Assembly: GCA_025531455.1 (NCBI GenBank)
Contig: JAMYHL010000086.1
Span: 652 to 64,651, forward strand
Length of the DNA stretch: 64,000 nucleotides
Direction of reading: 5' to 3'
Origin: Apiotrichum sp. Y4204
Taxonomy: Eukaryota; Basidiomycota; Tremellomycetes; Trichosporonales; Trichosporonaceae
Shown: one piece after another, positions 32,927-42,707 of the stretch
Layout: every line of letters starts with the position of its first letter
Numbering within the stretch: position 1 is the stretch's first letter
Notes under the pieces: generated by a model
Seen by the model: only the letters and a program-made list of their open reading frames with translations
Told to the model about the DNA's origin: nothing
Database searches by the model: none
Translations under genes and position numbers: made by a program

Positions 32927-34620
32927 CTATTCTCCCCACGTCCACACGCCCCGGCGCCGAGGCAGCGGCTGCGGCTGCGCTTGCGGCTCGTGTTCGCCCG
33001 CAAACCCCGCCGCAATCGCGTTTTTCCACTGCCGCAACCACTCTTTCACCGCAATACGGGCACGCAGCGCGACTTCACGCCATCCCTCGGCCGTCCGCCA
33101 GCGGCGCTCGGCCCACCAGCGCTCCCACCAGCCGGGGTGGCGCTCGTTCTGGCGTCGCGCGGCACGCGCCTCGGGGGAGTGCACCTCGACAATCTGCGTC
33201 TCGACGTACCGCAGCACCTTGGCCGTGACGGAGCGTACAAAATCGTACACCTGCACCACCGAGTTGACGATCCCCACCGCGACGAAGAGGACGACGAGGA
33301 TGGTGAGGTTGCGGTCCTTTACGCGCCGGCGGAGACCGTCAAACAGCCCTGTGCCCCGCAGCGCGTACATGATCTGCATGGGGGCGAAGAGGGAGAGCGA
33401 GGCGAGGAGGGTGAGACCAGAGACCGAGCCGAGGAGGGCAAGGCCGAGAAGAAGGCGGACGAGGATGTAGAGTATAAAGTTGGACAAGCGGCCCCCGTCG
33501 GAAAAGTAGTCGTATACGTCCCCTGCGATAATCACAAAGGTCTGCACGGCCTCGGCGACGATATCGTAGATGAGCGCCGTGCCGCCGAGGAAGATGATGT
33601 TGGTCTGGTACTCCCACTCGTCGTCTCTTCCGCGTGCCTTCTTCTTTGTTGTCCCCGCTGCAGCCTTGAGCGCTTCTTCTGCCTGGATCACGGCGACAAG
33701 ATATTTCAGCATCAAATGACCTGCCAGCATCGTCGTGCTGAAGAAAATGACCGATGTGAGCAGCATAAGCAGGGGGCGCGACGTCGCGATCCCCACCATC
33801 GCTGTACGCCGGATGTGGTACTCGTACCCGCACTGCGGGCATTCTGGAGTGAGGATAAGAAGACAAGATCAGAGAAAAGTCATTTACCCATGAAAGATTT
33901 CTGTGGTCAGCAGCCAGATTCCCTCGAATGACTCACGGCATTGGCGCCCGCGCCGCGCCACTCGTTGATGCAGTTCACTAAGGTCAGGCCGGCGACGGTC
34001 AACAGTGTTCACATACCGTGTACATACTGTGGTCAGCATTTCTTCACGCTCCGCGGTTCACAACTCACGCGCATACTCCCCGCACAGAGACACGGACTAA
34101 TCAGCCGCCCGAGCTCGACTTCGTCTTCCACGCCGCCCAAGCAAATGCGGCACTGCCGCCCGTCCTCTGGCGGTTCCGGCGTGACGGGAGTTCTGGGGGT
34201 TGCAGGCGTTGTGGGAGACTCTGGAGACGGTGACCATGGTGTCTCCTGATCTGGTGGTGGGGTCTCATTAAGTCCGCGAAGTGGCGTCTCGCGGTTCACT
34301 GTCGGCTTGGTCTCGGCCTCTAGGTCGAGTACAGGTACATCGGGGTGGGGTTTCGTCTCATCATCTGGCGGATCGTTCGGGGTGTGCGGAACGTCTACAC
34401 CATCGTTCTCATCTTCCATCTTCGGCCACGCTTCCGTTCCCGACACTGCGCGCGCGCTGCGGCCCACGTCAGCCATATCAGGCAGTTGCGGCTTCTGTAG
34501 TGGTGACGGCTCCCGCTCCGGCTGCAGCTGCGGCTCGGCAGAGTCCTCCCGCGATAGAGAGAGCGAGCGGCGGAGGACGTCCTCTACGCGCGCCTCGTCG
34601 ATTTCGGCCGTGTCAGTCAT
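32927..34620 (-). CDS. RING-CH (RINGv/MARCH-type) membrane E3 ubiquitin ligase
   Basis: Five exons, including very short ones of 10 and 10 nt. Together they rebuild a RING variant domain: CRICLGG, then SPCLCAGSMR, then YVHVNCINEW and MECPQCGYEY, so the ligand order is C4HC3. The N-terminal about 150 residues are acidic and disordered (Pro/Glu/Thr-rich). After the RING come several hydrophobic segments (RPLLMLLTSVIFF, IIFLGGTALIYDIVAE, FILYILVRLLLGLALL, NLTILVVLFVAVGIV), so it sits in a membrane, and a basic Trp-rich tail. Members ubiquitinate membrane proteins, often in ER or endosome. The micro-exons are justified because each one supplies required Cys or His residues. Confidence 0.88.
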
Positions 34621-35013
34621 TCTGGAGTGTCGTGTGGTGTGTAGAGCAGAGATGATGTCGTTGTTGTCATGTTGTCCATGACCTCGGACCGGTCGAGTGG
34701 CGAGCGGAGATTATGTGCATCTCCGAAGGTGGGAGGGCAAGTGCCAAGCCGAGTTGCCCAGAGAACCATACAGGGTGGGGCCGACGTTGTCTCTGTCGAT
34801 GAGCACATCACGTACGTACATCTCTATCCAGAGCACTTTGCAGTGTTTCACTTCTTGTCATTGTCACATCCACAACTCCAGTACATCACTCCTCTCTCTT
34901 GTTCGTCTCGGCTTTGTCCCACTTTTCGCCCTTCCCTCGGGGACACTAATACCGGTCGGAAACGACATAAACCCCACCTTCACCTCACACTGCCACTCAC
35001 CTCCCACCTCCCC
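34621..35013. other. Bidirectional promoter
   Basis: 393 bp between the divergent starts of the RING-CH ligase and the Pro/His-rich protein. Pyrimidine-rich blocks precede the plus-strand ATG. No element is clear. Confidence 0.45.
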
Positions 35014-36139
35014 ATGTCCGACCTGCACAAACCCACGACTTACAAGTCGCTCAAAGAGTTGCGCAAGGGCGCGAAGAAGGCGCCCCCTGTCCCGCCCCCT
35101 CCCCCGCCAGGCATGTCCTACTCCTCTGCGGGCGGGTATGGGTCGTACGGCAACGCGGACGGCGGCTACGGATCCCCGCCACCTCCTCCGGCACAGTACC
35201 ACCACGCTCCCCCGCAGCCCCAGCAGCAGCAGCGCAAGGGGTGGTCGGGGAGCGTCCAGAACAAGATGGTCGCCGAGCCCGAATACATGCACGACTCGTA
35301 CGACCGCCCGCACTCGGGCTACTCCCAGTCCACCCCGCCTGTCGGCGGCGGCCCATCGCGGTGGGCGCGCGGTTCGGACTCGGAAATCCCCCCGCCCGCA
35401 AACTCGGGCTCGGGATCGGGATCAGGATCGCGATGGGGATTTGGAAACAAAAGCGCGCACCCAGGCTCGAACTCGAACGCAAGCTTGCCCGGTGGCGCGC
35501 ACGGGGCGCCAGCGCCAGCTGAGCAGAAACGCGGCTGGTTTGGGCGACACGAGCGGCACGAGCCGGAACCTCCTCGCACGTCGTCGCCTGCGGGGTCTAC
35601 TTCTTCGGGAGCGGACAAGCACGGGCACGGGTGGACTGGCGGGCGCACCGACCACGCGCAGGGGCACGACCGGCACGACCGGCACGACCGGCACGACCGG
35701 CACGACAAGGGCCGGCAGCTGCATGCGTCCCGCGACCCCGTGACGGGGCGGTACATCCCGCCCTCTGAGCGTGCGGCTGTCTCGCGCGCCTCGCGCGATC
35801 CCACGACGGGGCGGTACATTCCGCCGTCGGAGCGCGAGCCCGAGGATGGCAAGCCGGCGCAGTCGTGGGGTGCGTGGGCGTCCGAGGGGCTCAACTCTGC
35901 GTGGACGAGCACGAGCACCGGCGCCGCGACCGCGTGGCAGTCCACCAGCCAGGCGGCCCGGGAGGGATGGGACTCGGTCAACGACGCGAGCAAGCGTGAT
36001 AAAGTGGGTGTTACTGTGAAAATGCGACTGACAGCAGGCGTTGAGCACTGTCGGCAGCGGCGCGGCCAAGGCGGCTGGCGGGGCGATCAAGTATACCGGC
36101 AAGGGTATCTGGGCCGTCGGCAAGGCTGCTGTCAAGTAG
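35014..36139 (+). CDS. Disordered Pro/Gly/His-rich protein with duplicated RDPxTGRYIPPSER motif
   Basis: Two exons joined by a 34-36-nt intron near 36002; about 360 residues. The order is a basic start (KSLKELRKGAKKAPP), proline runs, Tyr/Gly-rich and Ser/Gly-rich blocks, five HDR triplets, then RDPVTGRYIPPSER and RDPTTGRYIPPSER, two near-perfect copies about 20 residues apart. The C-terminus (SEGLNSAWTSTST to WAVGKAAVK) looks like amphipathic helices. No enzyme motif, signal peptide or membrane helix. I do not recognise the family. The conserved C-terminal amphipathic region hints at membrane or vesicle association, as inference only. Confidence 0.7.
35662..35706 (+). repeat. 9-bp microsatellite encoding His-Asp-Arg
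   Basis: Five consecutive copies of GGCACGACC within the coding sequence of the Pro/His-rich protein. It is in frame, so copy number changes would not break the gene. Confidence 0.85.
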
Positions 36140-36797
36140 AAGGCTGCCACAGGCAGTGTTGTTGTCGAGTGTCAAGTCTCGAGTTAGGGTTGTCAAGACG
36201 GAGAGTGCATGTACCAGTATCTGTGCGGTCTAAAAATTCTAACGGGGTGCTAGCTGTTGTGGCTGCTGACTGTTAACTACTATTAATGCTGGACGCTTCT
36301 CCGCTTTTACAATTACTCACTAATGGGAGATATTACCCACTCGCCAGGAGGACAGTGTCGTGCTCTGGGTCTCCCGGCCCTCGCCCCACCTCCTCGTCGT
36401 CTACAGCCCCAGTTTGAGCCTTGCGCCGCGAGGCACCTCAATTTTCTCCTCCCTCCTCTTCGCGAGTATATCGTGCTAATGGACAGCAACTTGCCCGTTG
36501 ATGGCGGGGTCGGCAGTTTGAGCCTGATATTGATCGAATGCCAATGCTTCTGCGCTCTACTGCCACTCAGGCCATCCAGAAGGATGCGTACTTGTCCCAT
36601 AGCCCTCCGAGATAGCTTTAAGTACATGTCTGTCCTGTTCAGGTCGCGGTATGGACAGACTATGTGTGATTCCTGCGCATTGTGCGCATTTTGACCTTTG
36701 GGCATTCGCAGTTCATCGCGTGGGCGCCACATGCGGTTCTCACGGAGATGAGTGCGATCTCCGGGGGCGCAAAATCACGTGCACTGCGAAAATCAGT
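36140..36797. other. Intergenic region upstream of tRNA-Gln
   Basis: 658 bp between the Pro/His-rich protein stop and the tRNA. Open frames on both strands lack motifs. Nothing else is recognised. Confidence 0.5.
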
Positions 36798-36893
36798 GGT
36801 TCCATCGTATAACGGTTAGTACATAAGATTCTGATTTTTCTCTTCAAAAGAGAGAATCATTCTTGTAATCTGGGTTCGATTCCCAGTGGGACC
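36798..36893 (+). tRNA. tRNA-Gln(CTG) with 25-nt intron
   Basis: The acceptor stem GGTTCCA pairs with TGGGACC, with one G-T pair. The D arm is GTAT/GTAC with loop AACGGTTA. The anticodon stem TAAGA (36824-36828) pairs with TCTTG (36861-36865). Loop TTCTGA..T gives anticodon CTG at 36831-36833, reading CAG glutamine codons. The T arm is CTGGG-TTCGATT-CCCAG. The intron 36835-36859 sits one base after the anticodon, the standard eukaryotic site. Intron bases AGAATC (36853-36858) can pair with GATTCT (36827-36832), the expected anticodon-intron helix. Confidence 0.93.
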
Positions 36894-37210
36894 TTGTGTT
36901 TTTGGTTTTCTCGTCTCCAACGCTGCTTCTGCGCTGCGGGCGCAGGATTCAGATGCATAATGAATGATCATAAAGGAAGCGCACGGCGCGATGCAGACTC
37001 TTGCCTCGTGATTCCAGTTGCGATTCCGCGCAGCCCGAGAACCCGTTTGCCATTGTGGTGTCCGGTCAGCGGACGGACTCAGTCTGATGAAACTTTCCAG
37101 AGTGCCCGCAATGCATGCACATTATATCTTATATGATCTCCCCTCCGGTGTTGAGCCGGGGGTATCCGCTGCGCGCCCGCTGCGCAAGTATGTATGTGAA
37201 GTGCTGTGGC
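36894..37210. other. Intergenic region between tRNA and Shr3-like gene
   Basis: 317 bp. A T-rich run just after the tRNA (TTTTTGGTTTTC from 36899) can serve as RNA polymerase III terminator. The rest is 3' flank of the chaperone gene. Confidence 0.5.
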
Positions 37211-38456
37211 CTACTTCCTCCGGCGAGGCGACTTTGTCGGGGAGGCGGTCTTGGCCGCGGGGGTGTCCGAGTCGTTGAGCTCCATCGCCTCGGCCTCGGT
37301 GAGCTCGCGGAACGGCGTGCTGTGCCGCCCGCTGACGGGCGAAAGGGCGGGCGGCTCCTCGTCGCCCGGCGTGCCCCCCGGGCTGGCGGAGACCGAAGAG
37401 GCGGCGCTCGTGTCCGCGCTCGTGTCGCTGCGCGGGTATGTCTCGCCCGAGCCCTTTGAGGAGTAGTACCGGCCCGCCTGGGGTTAGTGGGCTGGGGAGG
37501 GAGCTGGATGGGGAGGCGCCCGAGCTGAGCGGAAATCGACTGCTGATCCACGTCTCACAATGTGGAACGTGGCTGGAGAGCTTCCTTCCATGCCTCAGGC
37601 AGTTGTCTTCTGACCACAGCTCCTTGCTCCGTGCTCGCGGTACTCACCTGGAGGAGCATGACGCCCGTGAGCATGACGGCGGTGATAATGTTGTCGTTCG
37701 CCAGGTCGCGCACGGCGTTTCCGAGGGCAGGGAAAAGATCGTGCTCCGTCAGGTCCTCTGGCAGCGGCGAGGGGAAGGACGTGAGTGCTGCGGGTGAGCT
37801 GGGGGAGCGCAGGCGCGCAGGTGCGCAGGCGGGCTTACTGGGGTAGACCTCGGTGATTTGGTTGTAGGTTACGCTGGCGACCAGCACTGTGTGTGAGCTG
37901 GAGTTCTTGATCCCATCCCATCTCACTCCCTGCCCATTGCATCCCCACCTCGACATCTCTCCACGCCGACTCCACTCTGCAGTCATACCTCCCCCTCTTC
38001 CACTCCATCCCCATCCCACCCGCATCTCGTACTCACACAAGCTCGCGCCGTCAAACAGCACCTCGCCGCCCTTGCCCCACCCCGAGTGCAGCTTCCACCC
38101 CGCGGCGACGAGCGCGGCGACGCCGACAGCGACATACACCCATCCGAGCGCGGGCGCGCCCGTCCCCAACAGCGCATAGTACCGTATACTCTCGGCGAGC
38201 GCCTCGGACGTCAGCGGCGAGCGCCAGAGCACGTTGTGGTCTGCGATCCAGTGCGTAAACGTCGTGCCTGCCGTTAGTGGGGATAGTTACAGTTAGCAGC
38301 TTGGGGAAGGGAGCCTCGGGCAACGGTCGCGGTTTGGAGTAGTATTGCTCGTGCGACGCCAGCGCGTCGCTTTTGCGGCTCGCGGCTCGCGGCGCTGGAT
38401 AACCCACCGAGGAGGAAGCACGTCGTGCACGTGATGATAGTTGTGCGCCAGACCAT
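37211..38456 (-). CDS. Shr3-type ER chaperone for amino acid permeases
   Basis: Five exons; about 255 residues. After splicing the protein reads MVWRTTIITCTTCFLLG, then TTFTHWIADHNVLWRSPLT, ALGWVYVAVGVAALVAAG, LFDGASL, VTYNQITEVYP, then a last membrane helix (NDNIITAVMLTGVMLLQ) and a charged C-terminal tail ending SPRRRK. This matches the Shr3 chaperone family (PF08229): four membrane segments and a cytosolic acidic-basic tail. Shr3 prevents misfolding of amino acid permeases in the ER and promotes their packaging into COPII vesicles. The introns are larger than average here (up to about 150 nt). The ATG is the first codon before TM1. It is consistent with the permease at 3.7 kb. Confidence 0.85.
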
Positions 38457-39305
38457 GCTGGCGATCAAGAGCGGAGAGGTGGCGGCAGAGAGGGAGAGAG
38501 TTCCAGACCGGGGGCGGAGGGGGAGCAGCTGGTGAGCGCACAGGTAAAAAGGTATGGAAGAGAGATGGAGAGGGATGGGGATGCTCTTCTTGCTCGCCAT
38601 CGTTTTTCCATCGCATCGCATGGATCCATCCCATCTGTTCTCCCCCCCTTGGCGCCGCATTGAGAGGCATCACGCTGCGTGCGCGCTGTGTGTCTCATTC
38701 CCCAAAATTACTCCCGCTCTCACTTCTCTAATTACGGCGGCCGTGCTCCATCGGCAATTAGCTCATTTCATGACACTCCTCTCCCTCTCTCTTTCATTCA
38801 TCCATACCACTACTGCATGCTGCATGCTGTCATGGCAATGTCGTCACCCGTCGCACCCGCCGGAGCCCATCTCCGGTGCTCCATGACAAGCGCAGAACAT
38901 CACAAGAGAACAAGATTGCAACATTGCTTTTGCCGCGCTTCGGCCTGCCGTGCCTGTCCTGCTCCTGGCTCGATCGCTCCGTGCCATGTAGTAGTTACTA
39001 CACGTACTCTCCCCGCTCTGCCCTTCCGCGCCGCCCCCCCCTACACCGCTCGTGCTACTGTGGCATGCTCTGCACTACATCAGGTCCAGATATACATAAT
39101 GGAAGGCAAGGAAATGCTTGGTGGTGGGGCTGGGTTTGGGGGTTTGAAGTTTGATTTATCTCCAAGGTCGAAACACAACACAACAATGGGGGGCGCTGTT
39201 TTGCTTCGTTTTTGAGTGCGGCGCGTGGATGCGTCGCGGTGTCGTTCTCCGTGTTCCTTTTTTCTGCGTTTCGTATCTGTTTCACTCGTCCACTTTTTCG
39301 CCAGC
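38457..39305. other. Intergenic region
   Basis: 849 bp upstream of the Shr3-like gene and downstream of the isopropylmalate synthase. Several short C/T-rich and CATGCTGCATGCTG stretches occur near 38813-38830. No gene is supported. Confidence 0.5.
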
Positions 39306-41459
39306 TTACGCCGACTCGGGGATCTGGAGCTTCTGCTCGCCGAGCCAGCAGTTGGCGGCAGAGACGACGGCCTTGAGACCGGAAGCAGTAATGTCGGCGT
39401 CGACGCCGACACCCCAGAAGCCGCCCTTGGTCTTGTCCTTGGGGTCCGCGTTCGGGGGGATGACCTCGATGTAGGTCGCGGCCTTGACGTCCGAGCCGGT
39501 GCCGACCGAGTGCTCCGAGTACTCGCGGATGGAGAGCTGGATGCCGAGGTCGGCGTTGAGGGCGTCGAGGAACGACGACAGCGGACCGTTGCCGTCACCG
39601 GTGACGCGGTGCGTCTTGCCGTCGACGACCATGGTGGCCGTAATCTTCCTCGGGAGCGAGGGCAGATCGTCGTCGTGCACGGCCGAGCGGTCGGGGGAGG
39701 ACTCGTCGTTGCCGTTGGGGTTGCCGTTGAGGCTGAGGTCCGAGATGCGGCTGAGGCCGCGGGGCGCGCGCGACGGCGACTGCTCGGGGGTGTTGAGCAC
39801 CGAGTTGTTGCGCGAAACACGCTGGTTCTCCATCGAGAAGCTCTTGAGCACCAGGCGGCCGTCCTGGCCGGTGCCAAAGTGGTAGGCGCGGCGGAACGCC
39901 GTGGTGATGTCCTTGGAGGTCATCTCCTTGCCGGTCTCCTCCGACAGGTTCTGGATGACCGAGTAGAACGAGATCTGCATGCGGCGGGGGAGGTCGAGTG
40001 CGAGCGCCGACTTGATAATGTAGGCGATACCACCCTTGCCCGATTGCGAGTTGACACGAATGACGGCCTCGTACGTGCAGCCGACATCGGCGGGGTCGAT
40101 CGGGAGGTAGGGCACGTCCCAGATCATGTCGCCCGACTTTTCGCGCTTGGTCTGCGCCTCGAGACCCTTCTTGATCGCGTCCTGGTGCGAGCCCGAGAAG
40201 GCAGTGAACACGAGCTCTCCCGCATACGGATGCCTCGGGTGGACCGGGAGGCCGGTGCAGGCCGTGACCGTGTCGATGATGGAGAACATGTCGGAAAAGT
40301 CGAGGCCCGGAGTGTAGCCCTGCGAGTAGAGGTTAAGGCCGAGAGTGACGAGGTCGACGTTACCCGTGCGCTCACCGTTTCCGAGGACGGTGCCCTCGAT
40401 ACGGTCGGCGCCGGCGAGCACACCAAGCTCAGCCGCGGCAACGGCACAGCCCCGGTCGTTGTGGGTGTGCAGCGAGATGATGCACTTTTCGCGCTCCGAG
40501 ATGGTGGAGCAGAACATCTCGACCTGGTCGGCAAAGACATTCGGGGTGGCAACCTCGACAGTAGCCGGGAGGTTGAAGATGATGCGCTCCTCGTGGCGGC
40601 CGTCCGCAAAGACCGACTCGGTTCCAGAGAGCCACGTCTTCTTGACTGCCTCGCAGACCTCGACGGCATACGGCGTCTCGGTCTGGGAGAAGGTCTCGGG
40701 CGAGTACTCGAAGCGGAAGTTTGTGCCGTGCGACTTTGCGTACTTTTGCGCGAGGTTGCGGACGAGCTCGGTGTGCTTTGTGGCAAGCTGGATTGTCTCG
40801 GCGCGGTCGTTGTTAAAGACGACCTCACGGAAGAGACACGAAGTGGCGTTGTACATGTGAATAATCACATTCTTGAGGCCGGCAACAGCCTCAAAGGTGC
40901 GCTCGATGAGGTCGGCACGCGCCGGGGTCAGGACCTGGGGAGTTAGAAAGGAATGTGAGGGATGGGAAATGTCGCGCTTAGTTCCCAAGGCTGGGTGAAT
41001 GCTGCGCGACCGGCAAGGCTCCAACTCACCTGAATCCAGACATCATCGGGGACGTCGCGGCCGTTGACGAGCTCGCGGACAAAGGTGAAGTCAGTCTCGG
41101 AGGCAGCGGGGTACGCGACCTCGATCTCCTTGAAGCCGATCTGCACCAGGTGGCGGAAGAAGCGGAGCTTCTGGGGGTTGGTCATCGCTGGCATGTCAGT
41201 GGGCGATCTCTCCCTGTCCCGCTCCACACTCACGGTTAGCAAGCGACTGGTTGCCATCGCGGAGGTCGGTGGAGAGCCAGATGGGCGCCTTCTTGCACTT
41301 CTTGTCGGGCCATGTGCGGGCCGGGAAGGGCTCAGGCTGGAACGGCCTGTAACGGGTGGAGGGGTCGGCGCTGGGGGGTGAGCGGGTCTGCGGAGCGGAG
41401 TGTGTGCAGCGTGCTTTCTGCTGCCGCAGGTGTTCACTCGATACTTACAGCATCGGCAT
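39306..41459 (-). CDS. LEU4: 2-isopropylmalate synthase (first committed step of leucine synthesis)
   Basis: Four exons; about 640 residues. The first exon encodes only MPML before an intron, and splicing gives [15 protein letters not shown]. Motifs: [13 protein letters not shown] (metal and substrate Asp/Arg), [21 protein letters not shown], the catalytic [18 protein letters not shown] with the HxH metal site, and [14 protein letters not shown]. The C-terminal regulatory domain (about the last 130 residues) is present, so leucine feedback inhibition is likely. The enzyme condenses acetyl-CoA with 2-oxoisovalerate. The C-terminal linker holds a Ser/Asn/Pro-rich insert ([15 protein letters not shown] region). 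No strong mitochondrial presequence at this start. An open frame of 576 codons on the opposite strand is a shadow of codon bias. Confidence 0.95.
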
Positions 41460-42707
41460 GGTGGAGATGGGCCGGTGGCGGGGATGAATGAGAAGAAGGG
41501 ATGAGAAGAGATGGGCTGGGATGGGGAGTGCGGAATGCTGCTGTTTTATCCACTTGGCGGATGGGATCGAGAGCAAGAGGTGCGATGGGTGCGATGAGAG
41601 CGAGAGCAACGTGCTAGACGATGATGTCGCGGTGTTTTTCTTTATTGTCCTCTAAGACGAATGAAGGGGGGGGGGGGTAGATGACAACCCAGGCAAAGAC
41701 GTTGTTGTCGAGTTGAGTTGGAATCGAATCGAGTCAAGCGGCTAGTGCTTCAACCAGCAGCAGCTAATCAACGGCAATGATCCAATGAATCCCACATCCT
41801 CATCTCCCCCACCCTCATCGTCCCTGCATTCTGTCCCTCCCCTGCACTGCGGCCGGCGGTCTCCTCGGCTTACCCTGTGCTTGGCTTTCGAGTGGCCCCG
41901 CGAATGCTCCAGAGCCACCCAGCGCAGTCCCGCGGCCCCCCCCATGACAGCAAGCAATGCATTTGCTTTTTTTTTCGTCTTACCGGTTAGCGCCGCCAAA
42001 CGGAGATGAAAGATGTGGAAAAAGTCACGGAGATTAGGCGGCCGAGAGGGAAAGATGAGCGCGATCTGCATATCTGAGACATAAGGGGGGGGGCAAATAA
42101 GGACTTTCGCAGGCCTATTCTATAGGGATCCCTTGGTCTGGTGCCCTGGAGCGTTCGCCGGAGCGAGCCGGCGATCAGGAGTAGCAGTTCTCAAGGCGCG
42201 CTAGAAGTGATCAGCGCCTATTCCCCCGACGATCAGAAGCCAGGGTGGCCCAGGGGAAGATCGTTGGATCATTGGATTCCGAGGGGTGGAGAAGCATTGT
42301 GGAGATGGGATCGTCGCGCTGATCTCTTTGGATGACATGATCCAGCGTGGGAGCCTGTGGTTGATGGTTCATGTTGCGAGAATACAGCTAATGCAGAATG
42401 CAGAATGCATGGCTTTTGATGTTCAGTTTTGGGGGGCGCGGATGCGGATGCGGATGTGGGCTGCGGTGTGTAAGGTGTAAAGCGGACGGGACGAGTCGCG
42501 GTAGTCGCGCGTTGTTGCGCTTGTTGCCGCGCCAGTGGCTTGGGAACCGGGTGTTGATTCCACAAAGGCTAGATGCAGCCAAACACGACTCTCGCCGGGT
42601 GCATCCACAACACAAAGAGTCCACAAACAAGCACCACCACCATCTTGTCCGGTTGACCCCTGCATGAACTGCACCAATACAACTCACTTGCCTCTTGCTC
42701 TCCACAC
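41460..42707. other. Intergenic region with 12-bp poly-G run
   Basis: 1.25 kb between divergent genes. Twelve G at 41666-41677, and another G run near 42087-42094. There are AT-poor mixed stretches otherwise. No coding or RNA gene is recognised. Confidence 0.55.

Noticed and set aside
39216..40946. 576-codon open frame on the plus strand
   Set aside because: It is the shadow of 2-isopropylmalate synthase on the opposite strand, and has no motif of its own.
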